Shown: positions 1 through 10,768, numbered from the stretch's first letter. The stretch is 64,000 bases of DNA from Dictyophora rubrovolvata (GCA_029959195.1 CP114121.1:1054001-1118000); one strand, 5' to 3'. Program-made: numbers and translations. Notes: a model not told the origin generated them from the letters alone.

Positions 1-1038
1 AGAGTCATCAAGATAAACTTGGGGGTCTGATGCAACAGAGAGGCATCGAAGACTTGTCGTATTATCGTCAACTGGAGCCTGTTTTATAAGCGTTGTCGAC
101 AGTGGGGCTGTCTCAGTATGTAAGCTCTTTGCGGGTAGACTTGGGTAATCATGTGTCGGCGTGGAAGGTGACGGACCAGGAGAATCTGAGTAGTCTAAAA
201 AGATACATCAGGTATATCTGTGTAAATATCTACCAACGATCAAAAAAGCGTTTCAAAAAAGAATAGTAAATCATGTATAAAGGATGGGCGGAGACTCGGC
301 TCGAAGCATTGCAAGTCTCGCTGGGAAAAACACTTGAAGCCGAAACTCCGAATTAAGGGGGAGGGGAGAGATACATATGGCAAAGGGAAAAAAAGGAAGG
401 GAGAAGGAGGGAAACTTACTGTCGTAGGAAAACGCTCCGAAGGTAACCGAATCAAGCACACTGCCATTTGAATCCAAAGCCTGAATACTTAGAGGCCATT
501 CGAGTCGACCGTCAGGTCTCGCGGTTGCCAAATGAGCAGAGACGCAGTCTATAGAGGGGACGTAGGCTTTCATGGTCCAGCTGCCTTGAAATTGAGTATA
601 TGAGTCGTCAGAATTTGCTTCGACAATGGTCGGGCGTGGTACATCTCCAAACACAAGACGCAGTCGAACTGGACCTTGATTGTTGGTGGAAAAATCGAGG
701 TAAGTGGTAATGCAGGTGCCGCTTTGACCGGTGGATGGCGTGTAAGAGTGGACGGTGACCATCCCACCTTGGGAGACGACAGATCCGCTGTTTGCCCCTG
801 GAGCAATTGCCACGGACGACGAAGCTGTTGATGCCATGGCCGGTAGAGAATGAGTACTTTGGGTGGGCTGGGAAGTGGAAGGGTAGGTGGTGTACGTGTT
901 CATGGGGTAATTGGCCAAGTACTGCTGCAATTCGGTTTCAGGCGATGGATTTGGGGAATGCAGAAGGTGGGGAGATATCGAAGAAACAGGAATTTGAATA
1001 TGAAGAGAAGGGGGTGGATAAAACGTTGCAGTGGACAT
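1..1038 (-). CDS. Medusa-like developmental regulator, N-terminal part (partial)
   Basis: Exon 1 runs 1038-420. It opens with a Pro/Ser/Thr-rich stretch of about 90 residues, followed by a compact domain beginning VTVHSYTPSTGQSGT, then LRLVFGDVPRP and ending SVTFGAFSYD. The order matches my memory of the N-terminal conserved region of fungal medusa (MedA/Med1) proteins, which act in the nucleus on conidiation and morphogenesis; that family call is from memory. A GTAAGT donor at 419 and a TAG acceptor at 195 define a 225-nt intron, long for this genome. The next exon (194 to beyond 1) stays in frame as a Ser/Pro/Thr-rich tail starting NYSDSPGPSPSTP and leaves the window. The ATG at 1038 was chosen as the first in the open frame; the ATG at 903 is an alternative. 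Confidence 0.5.
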
Positions 1039-2880
1039 AAATAATATAAAAAAGAGAGAAAAGACGAAAAATTATATTGATTGCAGAAGGTAGTGGCAAG
1101 GAATATAAAGCATGTGCTAAAATCCTGGTGTCGGATTAGTCTGCGTTGTGAAAAATATCAATTTATAAATATTTTATGCATCCTCTCTCGTCCCCGCCCA
1201 CCTCCTCTGCCTTTTGCCTGTAAGGGTAAACACGCCAAACATGGACACACAGCCACGTGCTCTCCTCCTTCGGCTCCAATCCAGGGTCTACTCACTTGCG
1301 CCATGGTCCCGGTTCCGCAGCTGGACGCCACAAAGTCTCCGCTTACCTCAATCTGTCATCCGCATGTCCACTTGACCATGTCTTGATTTTTTCAAGTTCG
1401 AGGCCACGAACAAAGGAAAGATGAAGGGCGGGATGGTCGGACAAACCCTCTGCATTGTATGACCGAAATAGAAGTTATTATTCATTAGTAAGATGGACGG
1501 CAAACAAAAATAAATAAAAAAGATATATGTACTGCCCTGTCCTCAGCTCCCCGCACTGACGCGTTGTTTATGACCGGTAACCATACAGTCCGGCGTTGGG
1601 CAAAAAGTCAGGGATCTCGTTCTGGACCTGTGACCTTGGAAATTTTCGGATCGGGAATTCCCTAGGCTCCGTTAACCAGTCGCGACACGGACAACGTTCG
1701 ATTATATCTGTATCGGACAATATATGTCCCGTGCTTATCGGCATTAGCGATAGATTGTCGGGCTTGGCCATGCTCCTGAGCCAAAGCACTTGGAAAAAGA
1801 TTTTAGCTTGGCCTGGTTGGATTGAAGCTATACTGACTACGCACTAATGAATATCCACGCCGGAGCATGTTAGTATATACCTTGACATCAGTGGGGATGT
1901 TGGGAAAAGAAATCGGATTTAGCCTAGTCTTATACCTTGACATCAGTTGTAATGTTGGGAAAAGAAAATCGGATTTAGCCTCGAGTCTGGAGTATCGTAA
2001 TCGTTTTGTTGTCTTAATCTTCAAGATTCTTTCAATCCGTCAATTTTTTCAAAACAAGCTTCAATTCGCGGAACTCCGATGTTGTAGGACGAGAAAAATT
2101 GGGGTGAAAACCCATCAGTGCTAGTAACATTGCAGCGGGAGCAAAAAAAAGGGGGACACTGAGAGTCAAGATAACAAAGATGTCTCTCAGTATCACCAAT
2201 CTTTTCCCTTTTATGGTCGGTTTGTCAGTGAATACGAATGACACGATATGTGGGAAGGGAAACGGAGGGACAAACAGACGAGGACGAAGACGAATGACAG
2301 AGAGAGAGGTCAGACCACAGCAAATATTCGGAAGAAATCTGGTCTTTATATACCCATGCACTCTTTGAAAAAAAAAAGTCAGTCCGGAGTTTGTAACCCG
2401 CCCACATCTCTGAGACTAGGTAAGTTTGTTAATTTCGAGGGCAGATTTTTACGAGCTTTCGGCATCAAATTTGAAAGTCCGCCAGTTGGGTGCTTTTGAG
2501 CGCGCTGTGGGTGCTTGTGATGGCTAACCACAGTCGTCTCTCCATCTTTCAATTTTCTCATTGATTTCCTCATTGATCTCCCGTCCTCCCTTCCGGAGTG
2601 CGCAAACGCGAGAATAACTCATTTTCTTTGTCAGATTCGACATCGGCAACTCGTGTTATCTTTTCTCCACTCATAAAGAAGACATACTCATATTTCTTTA
2701 CTTAACGTCATTACATGTAATTCACGTTTTCCTGGATCATAACGGAAAATTGTTTACAATACGACATATCAAGAATGACGTTAGACCACTCCACAGTGTT
2801 CTAATGTACGTTCGACATAATCAGCCATCAATCTAAGTCAAAATTCATAATTGCCGGAAATTAAATGTTGCACGCATAGC
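1039..2880. other. Intergenic region, no gene seen
   Basis: This 1.8-kb stretch lies between the medusa-like gene start and the end of the esterase gene. Frames are short and none resembles a protein I know. The part next to 1038 is presumably the promoter of the medusa-like gene. It contains one imperfect tandem duplication (listed separately). Many fungal developmental regulators have long upstream regions, so its length is not odd. Confidence 0.5.
1879..1985. repeat. Two-copy tandem repeat, unit about 57 bp
   Basis: The block beginning CCTTGACATCAGTGGGGATG at 1879 recurs from about 1936 as CCTTGACATCAGTTGTAATG. Both copies continue through TTGGGAAAAGAAA and TCGGATTTAGCCT. The copies differ at a few positions. 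No coding role is visible. Confidence 0.8.
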
Positions 2881-4281
2881 TCACCGATGTGTGCATGTGC
2901 TAGGATCTAATAACCCAATGGTGATTCAATTTATCACCTTCCAGTCGTTAATTTGGCAAGAATGAACTTACGTGCATGTTGCCAATATATATAAGTCGAC
3001 GGCGAGTCACAAGCCCCAACAGTCGTAGAATCATTAATTAAACAAGGTTGAAGACTGGTCAGACCGAAACTTTCTGGAGATGCGTCGATCGCCGTCCAGA
3101 GCGGTAGGAAAGACGTATATGCAACATTGATATCGAATTCTTTTCGGTATGAACCCACGTTTCCAAAGATGGCATCCTCAAAAGCTTGCCTAAATAAAGC
3201 TCGTCAGGACTTTTGCTCACTCCCATCATAAATGAACTTGCACTCCTGTGCCATTAAAGTATACACCTATCGTAAGGATATTTTTCGCACCCACTTGAAT
3301 GAGTCTACGCGTTTCAATATCCTGGTTTAGCCATCAGAAAGCACTCGTTTGGGGTAAACAAGCCACAAACAATCGTTTGAGCCGCGTTCAACAGCAGTCC
3401 GGAGCCGTCAGTCTCCGAGTAAGTGTAGTCGCTGCATATACTCGGTGATGTAGCTGAAACCTTCCCAGGTCAAATTGGAAACTCACTTGATGCCAAAGAA
3501 TATCACAAACAAGGTAGTTTCTTTCTCGAACCTATTGTGTTGCCCTATAAAGACATCCGTCTACCAAAAATAAATTAATAAATGATTTCAAAGCTACAGA
3601 GCGTCAGCATGAATCGACCTGATTGATAAATGTCGAGATAGTTATATTTCGGGCTTCAGCGGTAGGCCTACATTGGTTATTTATTGATGGCAAACTAAAA
3701 GCCCTTCAGGGTGCTTACCACAAAGTCAAATTCGTGACAGCGCCCCCTGCAAAGTCACCTATATAATCAAAACCGAGGTTGACAAATTCAAGGCACGAAC
3801 CAATAGCATAAGGGTGGACGGGGATCCCAAGATCGTTCGCGATATACTCGGTCCTTCCGAGATGACATCAGGCAAGACGCCATCTGGAATTGTTTATGTT
3901 GCTTACCAAGTGGGTCCATTAGATGCTCTACCACCAGCCATGGGATTGGTACCCATGATGATAGGACGGGGTGGAGGAAAGACACCAGTAGAATCGTTCA
4001 TCGCACTTGAGAAGTAAGAGAGAATAAGAAAGTAAGTATGTTTGCAAAGAAAAACTCATTCACGTCCAAGAATCTCCAAAGGGTATGATATTTTTGATAT
4101 TCTTGAGCAAAATTCCAGAGTTGGCGTTTATGAACGTCGAAGATCGGAATGACCTGCACGTAGGCGTATAGGCAAGAGTCAAGCTACAGTTGTACTGTTC
4201 GGCCAACGTCTCATGACGCTGATTTTGGACGTATGCATAAACGGAAAGAGTATTTAAAAGGTGAAATAACAAAAGCACCAT
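2881..4281 (-). CDS. Secreted SGNH/GDSL esterase, carbohydrate esterase family 16-like
   Basis: Exon 1 (4281-4064) encodes a hydrophobic signal peptide (MVLLLFHLLNTLSVYAYV) and then the SGNH block I motif PFGDSWT, split by a 58-nt intron (4006-4063). The next exons read ASNGPTW, TEYIANDLGIPVHPYAIG (3853-3801) and DFAGGAVTNLTLW (3758-3719), the usual block order of CE16 acetylesterases. Later exons include TDVFIGQHNRF near 3570, DGSGLLLNAAQTI near 3390, and a C-terminal exon reading YIYWQHA. A GTAAGT intron then leads to HPST, supplying the catalytic His, with the stop at 2881. These enzymes deacetylate plant cell-wall sugars outside the cell. The splice near 3600-3718 does not join cleanly in frame, so that exon border is unresolved or the gene is damaged there. 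An upstream ATG at 4308 is an alternative start. Confidence 0.7.
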
Positions 4282-4308
4282 GATTTGACGAGTACAGGAC
4301 CCCAACAT

Positions 4309-4645
4309 GGGGGTTTATATCGTTTGCAAGACTACATCGAAACAACAGTCATTGAAAATGTTGGGCATTCGCGAAGTACGGACGTTGATCACGAGCTGAC
4401 TATCCTCATTTTCGCGGTCCGCGAGTGCCGGGACAAAAATAGAGGATACAACAACAGGTATGATGGATTAAATCACAAGGAATAGTAACGGTGTAAGTTA
4501 GTTTTTCAAGTAGAAGAGCGCGATAATCAATCGAAAATTGTTCAATAAAGTGTATCAGAACTAAATGCGAAATGAATACGGCGACTAGTGTCAATCAGAT
4601 ATATAAGAGACAGACTCACAAGCATGAGGGAAAAAGGAAGAAACG
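4309..4645. other. Short intergenic region, head of esterase gene and tail of RCC1
   Basis: Both neighbours are on the minus strand, so this 340-bp stretch holds the RCC1 3' flank and the esterase promoter. No further gene is seen. Confidence 0.5.
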
Positions 4646-6633
4646 TTACGTCGTTTTAGTGGCGAGAAGGAAACAATGTTGTCCACCGGCCGCTGCCGAT
4701 TCGACTTTCCATCCTTCTAGAACTTTGCTTCGAGCTCTAGTGGGTACAGGCGCCATTTCAACATCCGAACCTAAACCCAGCTGACATCCTGAGCCAAAAC
4801 CCCAAGCATATACGAAACCGGCACGGGAAACCGCCAAATTATGACGCGTGCCAGCGGATAAGAACCTAATAGGATTGTTTGGAGATGCGCCTATTGCAGC
4901 ATCAGAGTATGGCAATAAAGGAGGGTTAGGTTGGTCCGCGGTAGGTAGTGGCGGGAAGGTTATGAATGTAGGCTCTGAGATGAACTCGTCAATTGCAGCA
5001 TGACCGGACGGAATGTCGTCCGCCTCCGTTAATTCTTCGCCTGCAGCTTTCTTTTCTTCAGCTTTCCGCGTTGCTTCTTCTGCCTTCGCCATTGCCTCCT
5101 TTTTAGCGGCCTCTCTTCGAGTTGCAATATCCTTCATAAGAGGATGGTCATCAGCAAGCCCAGTTTCACGGCCGTCACATCGACCACAGCCCATGACGCT
5201 TCCATCGTCCAATAAAAATAACGAGTGGTGTTCGCCCCCGGCAATTTGGACGATCTTACGACCATTGAGTCTCGACGGATTCAAGGCATCGACTTCAGTC
5301 GGGTGCCAGATAATATCGTCGTCACCTCCCTTTTCAGGACTTACGCCTGTTTGCTTAAGGCTATTAAGACCCCAGGCATATACAACGCCCTTATTGTTAA
5401 CCGCAAAGCTGTGGTAACTTCCACAACCGATCAAGACGATATTTCGGAGGGATAGTCGTTCGGGTGATAATCCGTTTTCTTTACGACGTTCAATGATACG
5501 ACGACCGAGTTGGGCCGTTTGCCCCGAACCCCATGTGTAGACATGTCCACCCGTTGTTAGCGCAAGAACGTGATCATTGCCACAAGCAACTTGCACAAAC
5601 TGATACGAAGAAAGTGACGGAATGGGTTTAGGTTTTAGCTGTGTTTTTGATGAACCTAGTTTTCCATCAAAGCCAAGTAAACCTTCTGATGACTGTGAAT
5701 AGTTCATATATATGAGTATCGATACTATAACTAAACTCTTTGTACGTACTCGGAAGCTACCCCAAGATCGGAGATCTCCATCAGAGCTTAGGGCGACGCT
5801 TACACTGTCGCCAGCAGATATAGCAACAGCTCTAAATTCTTCATCCACGAGAGACTGTAAAACCATAGGTTGAGTCTCGAGTATTTCAGTATCGACAATT
5901 TCAGATGGGTTTTCAGGGTCCGGTACACCGACAGTTGGCCTGCCAAGGGCAGCGTTGTCGTTGATACCCCACGACCAGACCTTTCATGCATGTTAAGAAT
6001 TAATTTTAAAAGCATAATATCATGACTCACCTTTCCAGCTTCATCGATGGCTAAAGAATGCATGCCACCCGCACATATCATCTCTAAGCCGGCTCCCTCG
6101 GATCCCAGAGTATTATTTTTGGCAGCAGTTTCAAACCAAGCATGCAACCTTGGACGTGGAATTTCATCTAAGGTTTCTGTTCCTAGACCGAATTGACCAA
6201 ATTCGCCCTGTCCGAAAACGAAGACGAGACGACAGGGTCGTGGATGTGAAGCAGATTCCGGAATAGCATTAATAGCTTTAGTTCTTGACCCTCGAGCTAG
6301 AGTTGTAGCGGACTTTTCTTTTACTTCCTTTACTTTCCCCTTTTTCTCGGCTTTGGCTGGGGATGGAGGGGGGGCAGCAGCAGCCTTACTTCTAGGTTTA
6401 CCCCGCTCGCGAGACGGGGGAGCAGCGGGTTCCTCTTTTTTCTCGGTAATGGGTTCCAAATTAGTTTGTGCAACGTTCTTGGTGCGTTTTCTAGGTTGAA
6501 TTTTCTCTTGTTCAACAGCGACAGAAGCAGCGCGTTTCCTAGATGGTGGTTTAGAATTCAAAGGCGCTTGTGTTTCTGGAGGAACCGATCTCAAGCGAGA
6601 AGATGCTCGAGTTCCGTTAGCTCTGGGAGGCAT
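4646..6633 (-). CDS. RCC1: RCC1-family Ran guanine nucleotide exchange factor
   Basis: Three exons (6633-6031, 5980-5750, 5692-4646) give an open frame of 626 codons. The introns are 50 and 57 nt with GTGAG and GTACGT donors. Residues 1-150 are a basic, Ala/Lys/Pro-rich tail, typical of the nuclear-targeting and chromatin-binding N-terminus. From LVFVFGQGEFGQFGLG onward come RCC1 beta-propeller repeats: MHSLAIDEAGKVWSWG, SWGSFRSSEGLLGF, NDHVLALTTGGHVYTWG, YHSFAVNNKGVVYAWGLNS, HHSLFLLDDG and RHNLAVSRAGFVYAWGFG. An acidic/Lys-rich coiled insertion sits between two late blades (around 5160-5020). In yeasts the homologs are Srm1 and Pim1, which load Ran with GTP on chromatin to drive nuclear transport. 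It is head-to-head with PHS1, sharing a 160-bp promoter region. The ATG at 6633 (MPPRANGTR) was chosen because the upstream frame lacks the expected composition. Confidence 0.92.
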
Positions 6634-6793
6634 GGTGGTGGATGTAAAGAAAGGAAGTCGCGTTGAGGTCGCGTTTGTTACAAGAGTATATGTCAAGTGT
6701 GGCCCTGGTTTGGACAAGGTCGGCAAGGCTTGCCGAGTCAGCACAAAGCGTAACTTCTGTCACCTTGTCACAAAATCTAGTCGGCCAAAGATA
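6634..6793. promoter_or_regulatory. Shared divergent promoter of RCC1 and PHS1
   Basis: The two start codons face away from each other 160 bp apart, so both promoters must lie here or overlap the 5' exons. No clear TATA box is visible. This is inferred from gene layout only. Confidence 0.5.
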
Positions 6794-7775
6794 ATGAAGC
6801 CATCCACTCAAAAAGATTGTGAGTAGCGGTTATTGTGTGTACTGCTTGTATTTTGACTATTGATGTTAGCCTTTGGTTCCTGCCTAGTCCGTTATTACCT
6901 CGTGCTTTATAATATTTTTTCTGCTATTGGATGGTTTGTCGTGCTTTACAACACTATTAGGCACCTTGCTGGCCTTACCCCTTTGGCTCAAGTCGCACAT
7001 GCTACTTCAACGCCCACCGCAAAGTCAGCGTTGTTAAGGATGCTGGGTTCCTATAATTTAGTAAAGGCCGTGTTGCCTTTCGGAGCTCAAATAGAAGCAA
7101 GTATTCCGACAGAATGGATCCCTTTGTTTGAACGCGCAAAGACCTCTTTTACTGCTGTCGGATGGCAAACTGCAGTAGTTCAGTCTTTCGCTATTTTGGA
7201 GATATTTCACGCCCTGCTTGGCTGGGTGAGAAGTCCTCTATCTACCACTGCCATGCAAGTGTCCAGTAGACTTATCTTGGTCTGGGCGATTGCTGACCGT
7301 TTTGAAAGTGTGAGTGTGAACCAAGCTTTAAAAATTGATTTCCCTTTATACATATTTTAGGCGCGATATAATCCCATTTACACCTCCATGGTTATATCTT
7401 GGTCTGTTACCGAGATTATTCGCTATATCTTCTATGCAGTGAATAAGCTCGGTTACGAACCAAAATGGTTACTATGGCTTCGTTACACCACATTCTATAT
7501 TCTCTACCCCACGGGAGCAGGTTCAGAAGCTGCACTGATTTTCTCTACTTTACCTGACCAAAGGGCTTGGGACCGATGGACAGAGGGTGACTTTATCCGA
7601 GGCTTGCTGTTCTGTATTTGGTGGCCTGGTATGTTTCGGTCGAGGCTCACCCACTTTCTCAAGACATTGATCTCTTTTTTCGATAGGGCTTTATGTGATG
7701 TACACTTATATGATCAAACAACGAAAAAAGGTTTTAGGAAAACCTCGTCCGGAACAAAAGTTGAAAAGTACATAG
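6794..7775 (+). CDS. PHS1: Very-long-chain (3R)-3-hydroxyacyl-CoA dehydratase (PTPLA/HACD family)
   Basis: There are four exons: 6794-6818, 6870-7309, 7361-7628 and 7687-7775. The 25-nt first exon encodes MKPSTQKD and completes its last codon after a 51-nt intron. The protein is hydrophobic with several membrane spans. It contains the family pattern WSVTEIIRYIFYAVN and the catalytic Tyr-Glu pair seven residues apart in LYPTGAGSE. It catalyses the third step of very-long-chain fatty-acid elongation in the ER membrane, dehydrating 3-hydroxyacyl-CoA to the trans-2-enoyl-CoA. The C-terminus KLKST fits a KXKXX dilysine retrieval signal, matching ER residence. All introns are 51-58 nt with GT-AG borders and the spliced frame is uninterrupted. 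Confidence 0.93.
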
Positions 7776-7864
7776 TTATAGATACATTCTTTGGTTTTTT
7801 GAATATTGCAGCCAGTGCTTGTAATTACTAGATGTGAGAGTACATTACGGGTTCAAAGCATGGT

Positions 7865-7947
7865 TCTCAGGTAGTATAGAGGTTAGTATTCGCGCCTGTC
7901 AAAAACCGTGAACGCGCGAGACCGGGGTTCGATTCCCCGCCTGAGAG
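7865..7947 (+). tRNA. tRNA-Asp(GTC) with an 11-nt intron
   Basis: The acceptor stem TCTCAGG (7865-7871) pairs with CCTGAGA (7940-7946), with discriminator G at 7947. The anticodon stem CGCGC/GCGCG holds the loop CTGTCA-C with anticodon GTC at 7898-7900. An intron occupies 7902-7912, just 3' of position 37, the usual nuclear tRNA intron site. Removing it leaves 72 nt. The T arm carries GGTTCGATTCC, the internal B box. A G discriminator is standard for tRNA-Asp. Confidence 0.95.
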
Positions 7948-7948
7948 C

Positions 7949-7970
7949 TTTTGTTTTTTTTTGTTTTTTT
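7949..7970 (+). terminator. Pol III terminator of the tRNA-Asp gene
   Basis: Runs of four, seven and seven or more T residues separated by single G residues begin one base after the mature 3' end. T-runs of four or more end RNA polymerase III transcription. Confidence 0.8.
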
Positions 7971-8005
7971 AACACAAGTTTTTGATTCACCAGCAGTTGG
8001 TCTCT

Positions 8006-8083
8006 GTAAGACTTTTTATGTACTATTGAAGATCAATCTCCAGATCAAACATATGGGAATCTTTATATTGATAATAGGTTTAC
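8006..8083. repeat. Third copy of the ETFA 3'-flank sequence
   Basis: From about 8028 the sequence ATCAATCTCCAGATCAAACA onward matches the ETFA stop-codon flank at 49325-49395 and its duplicate at 24045-24115, apart from a 12-bp gap and single changes. The match ends at 8083, exactly where a solo LTR begins. It is therefore a fragment of the ETFA 3' region, interrupted by that insertion. Confidence 0.7.
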
Positions 8084-8489
8084 TGTCAGGGTACGCTAGT
8101 GTCATCCCCTTCTTTTCCTCCATTTATCTTCAGTTCTGGTCTATTTTATTCATTTCCATATTTCTTGTATTTCATCCCATCTCTTGCTTTCCCCTTTCCT
8201 TCTGTATTCCTATTTTTCCCTTCAACAGGTGCTGAGTGCCCGTTCCCATCAGAGCCATGGCCTAGGCCCTGGCTAAAAGTCCGGGACTGGCACGTATCCA
8301 TGCCCAGTCCATGAACCGAAGGCTGTGTATGACCTTTGCCATTTTTCATAGTATATAGTTAGTAGCCCTAGAGGAGGGATCCCTAAGTTTGTTCTCTTAG
8401 GATCCCCTCCCTCTAGGTGAGTTAGTATTTCTACCAAATATATTTTACTTAGGATCCCCTCCCTCTAGTCTGAGTGAGTAGCCCTGGCA
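8084..8489 (+). mobile_element. Solo LTR, family A (TGTCAGGG...CCCTGGCA)
   Basis: This is one of at least six copies in the window. It starts TGTCAGGGTACGCTAG and ends near-inverted, with a 5-bp flank TTTAC before and TTGAC after (four of five match). It contains two copies of the TAGGATCCCCTCCCTCTAG unit near its end. No internal coding sequence is present. TG...CA ends and 5-bp duplications fit a solo LTR of a Ty3/Gypsy or Copia element. An old relic. Confidence 0.7.
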
Positions 8490-9859
8490 TTGACGTTGTT
8501 CAGGATCTTCGAGTCATTGGAGAATATCGTTGAGGTGAAGCTCTAAGAAGTCTAAAACCATCTGGAAGAATAGATCGTCGACTAGAAAGCAGAAGAACAG
8601 GAGATGGAAGAAGTAGTGGATCCAACGCCGGAATGGTGTTGTCGCTATGGACGGTTTGGATTTAAAGTGTTTGGAAATGATGGAAGCGCTATTGGGAAAT
8701 GAAGACTATATTGAGATATCAAACTAGGTTTGATATTAAGTCTGAAGAGAAGTCTAGCTACGATGTATAGAAAGCTTTATATACAAGTATGCTAGAGGTT
8801 TGGATCTCAGTTTGAAATAGATAACGAACTTGAGAATGTATACATGTCATAGCAATTTGTGAGTATCATAAGTATATGCAGGGTCGGTTTGCCATGTGAC
8901 AAACATGAGGCAACAAGAACAAAGGGAAAACACATACAAGGACCTACGACTGTCATAGATGATCTCATGCGCGGTTTGGAACTAGAATGTAGACTAAAGG
9001 TCTATCCGTGGCTTACTGTCATGCCCCACGTGACCCATAGTCCAAATCTGGACATGTCCGAACTCCATACTCTATTCCATCCCACTTCCCGAACTCCGTA
9101 CTCCGCATTCTTGTCCGTACCCCGTATCACAGAATTTCCTTATGGGGAATTCTGTCCCGCGCACTTAGCAACAAGGTACTTAGATTATAATATCATCATC
9201 TTGGCTTGCACTAGTCAATTCCCACTTTCCCTTATTTGTCACTATCCCCATTTACGTAGTTCCGCTCCCTCCTGTATTTAAACCCCAGCTCTCTCAGCTG
9301 TGGATCCTCAGTCTGAATATAATCAGTTTAATCAGTTACTCTCTCATCTCTAGTCCGTCTCGTACTCTTAATCCGTATTGCGTAGTTGGCTCGGACTTAA
9401 CGTTTGAGTCAACTTGTACTTATTGTTCACGTTGTCTTCGACGACGTGGACTTGTACTCCGTCGTTGTATCACATGTCGTCGGACTTGTACGTACTTGCA
9501 TACTTCCTCGTATTCCGAAATCAAGGGATATCGTAAGCTGGGCAAGTGGGTGCAACATATAAGTTGAAGCCAAGTCCCTCATCCCATACTTCAGTACTCC
9601 ATCTCCCGTCTGACCCCATGGTCCGGACTTCTTTGGAACTATCCGGAATAGCTTCGGGCCACCATACGTAACACTTACTGTAAGTCCTAGGAAGATGACA
9701 GCGTCTAGGACTTCGTGAAATGGTGATGAAGTCTGGCAAGACTTCTGGTCATAGCGTCTGCGAAGCAATCATGATAAGATAACGTTTAAATACAATATGA
9801 TAAGGGAATAAAAGAAGAAATCTGTATCACTAGTGATGTCATGAATTCGGATCATGACA
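8490..9859. repeat. Interspersed repeat C, copy 1, interrupted by a solo LTR
   Basis: About 700 bp on both sides of the solo LTR at 9017-9673 match, in reverse, the repeat at 37074-37770. Its right end reads GGATCATGACA, the inverse of the TGTCATGATCC start of the other copy. No protein is recognised. It may itself be a solo LTR or a small non-autonomous element. Confidence 0.6.
9017..9673 (-). mobile_element. Solo LTR, family B (chromovirus type), with 5-bp target duplication
   Basis: This 657-bp copy is closely similar to the two LTRs of the chromovirus at 10769-21259. It starts TGTCATGCCCC, ends ACGTAACA and is flanked on both sides by CTTAC. The sister repeat at 37074-37770 shows the uninterrupted target, with a single CTTAC at the same place. 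The strand follows the other family B entries: the reference LTRs of the minus-strand element read in the opposite direction to this copy, so strand here is only a labelling choice. Confidence 0.85.
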
Positions 9860-10768
9860 AAGGATCAATTTAATGTATCTACTTTTCTGTTCTGATATCA
9901 ATAGAAGTTTCGCCTTGTTACTTGTTACACCTTCTCTTCTTTGAAACACCTTCTCTTCTTCTTAATCTCTCGCTTCACCACGGGCGGCGTCGCAGACACC
10001 GCCAATGTTTCATCTCAAAATCTTAAATCTTTATCCCAACATTTTGGGCGATGTTGTAGATGTCGTCAAAACTCTCATATCCATTGTACAACGTGGTCAT
10101 ACCATGTATCTCCATGTCGCCCGTGCAATGACGTCTTCTGACGTCATAACATGTCGTCTGAACCACGCAACTTGAAGTTAATGGACACGCACAGTGAGGG
10201 CACAACTCAAGAGTAAGTTGAAGCCTACCATTTACCTCTCACACTAACCTTGCCAGACTTCATACGCGCGTTCCGGTGTGTAACACTATGAGACAACTGT
10301 TCTGGTAGATTGCTGCTGTTACATGTATTTACATGCAGTATTTATACCATTCTGAACAAAAGAAATATTTTTGGAGTTTGGGTGGCAACACAATTAGTAA
10401 TTATATGCCAGATTTGTAAAGGAAAGAAGGAAATGAAGAATTGGATGGATAAATAGGGGAACTGATGAGTCAGTGAAGCTATACAACTACATAGAGGGAA
10501 AAACAAATGGATTTAAAGAGATGACAAAAAGAAAGAACAGAACGATACAATTGAAGAGAATTAGGATCAAAAAAAGCAAAAGAGGAAGGAATGATGAAAA
10601 TAGGAGGTAATATCCTTACTAATTATCCCAAAATTAGACATCACCATCGATAAGTACTACACAGCCTCAAGATCAATTTCCATTCTCTTCCTCTAACCTC
10701 AGAAACAATGTGCATTTGCCACTGCCATATGTATATGTGTATTTTGTTGTTGAACTCTCATTAAAGGG
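9860..10768. other. Unclassified AT-rich region left of the chromovirus
   Basis: No gene is recognised. Around 10276-10352 it holds a short stretch related to the promoter part of the 2.25-kb twin-ORF repeat (listed separately). The remainder is A/G-rich on the plus strand with short frames only. Confidence 0.4.
10276..10352 (-). repeat. Short fragment related to the twin-ORF repeat
   Basis: Read on the minus strand, this segment has a TATAAATA-like box, then ACTGCATGTAAATACATG, AACAGCAGCAATCTACC and GTTGTCTCA, ending GTTACA. The full repeat has the same order around 18300-18365 but continues about 430 bp before its own GTTACA end. This looks like a relative with a much shorter tail. Confidence 0.5.

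Noticed and set aside
5013-5455. Plus-strand ORFs inside RCC1
   Set aside because: They are antisense shadows of the acidic/Lys-rich insertion and propeller blades of RCC1.
8099-8349. Short ORFs in family A LTRs, recurring at 27435, 31187, 32939, 40073 and 45690
   Set aside because: They recur only because the repeat recurs, lie on both strands, and change length between copies. No coding bias is visible.
9427-9768. ORF inside the solo LTR with similar frames at 10710, 20607 and 38146
   Set aside because: It tracks the LTR repeat and crosses its boundary. It is not maintained beyond the LTR in a consistent frame.
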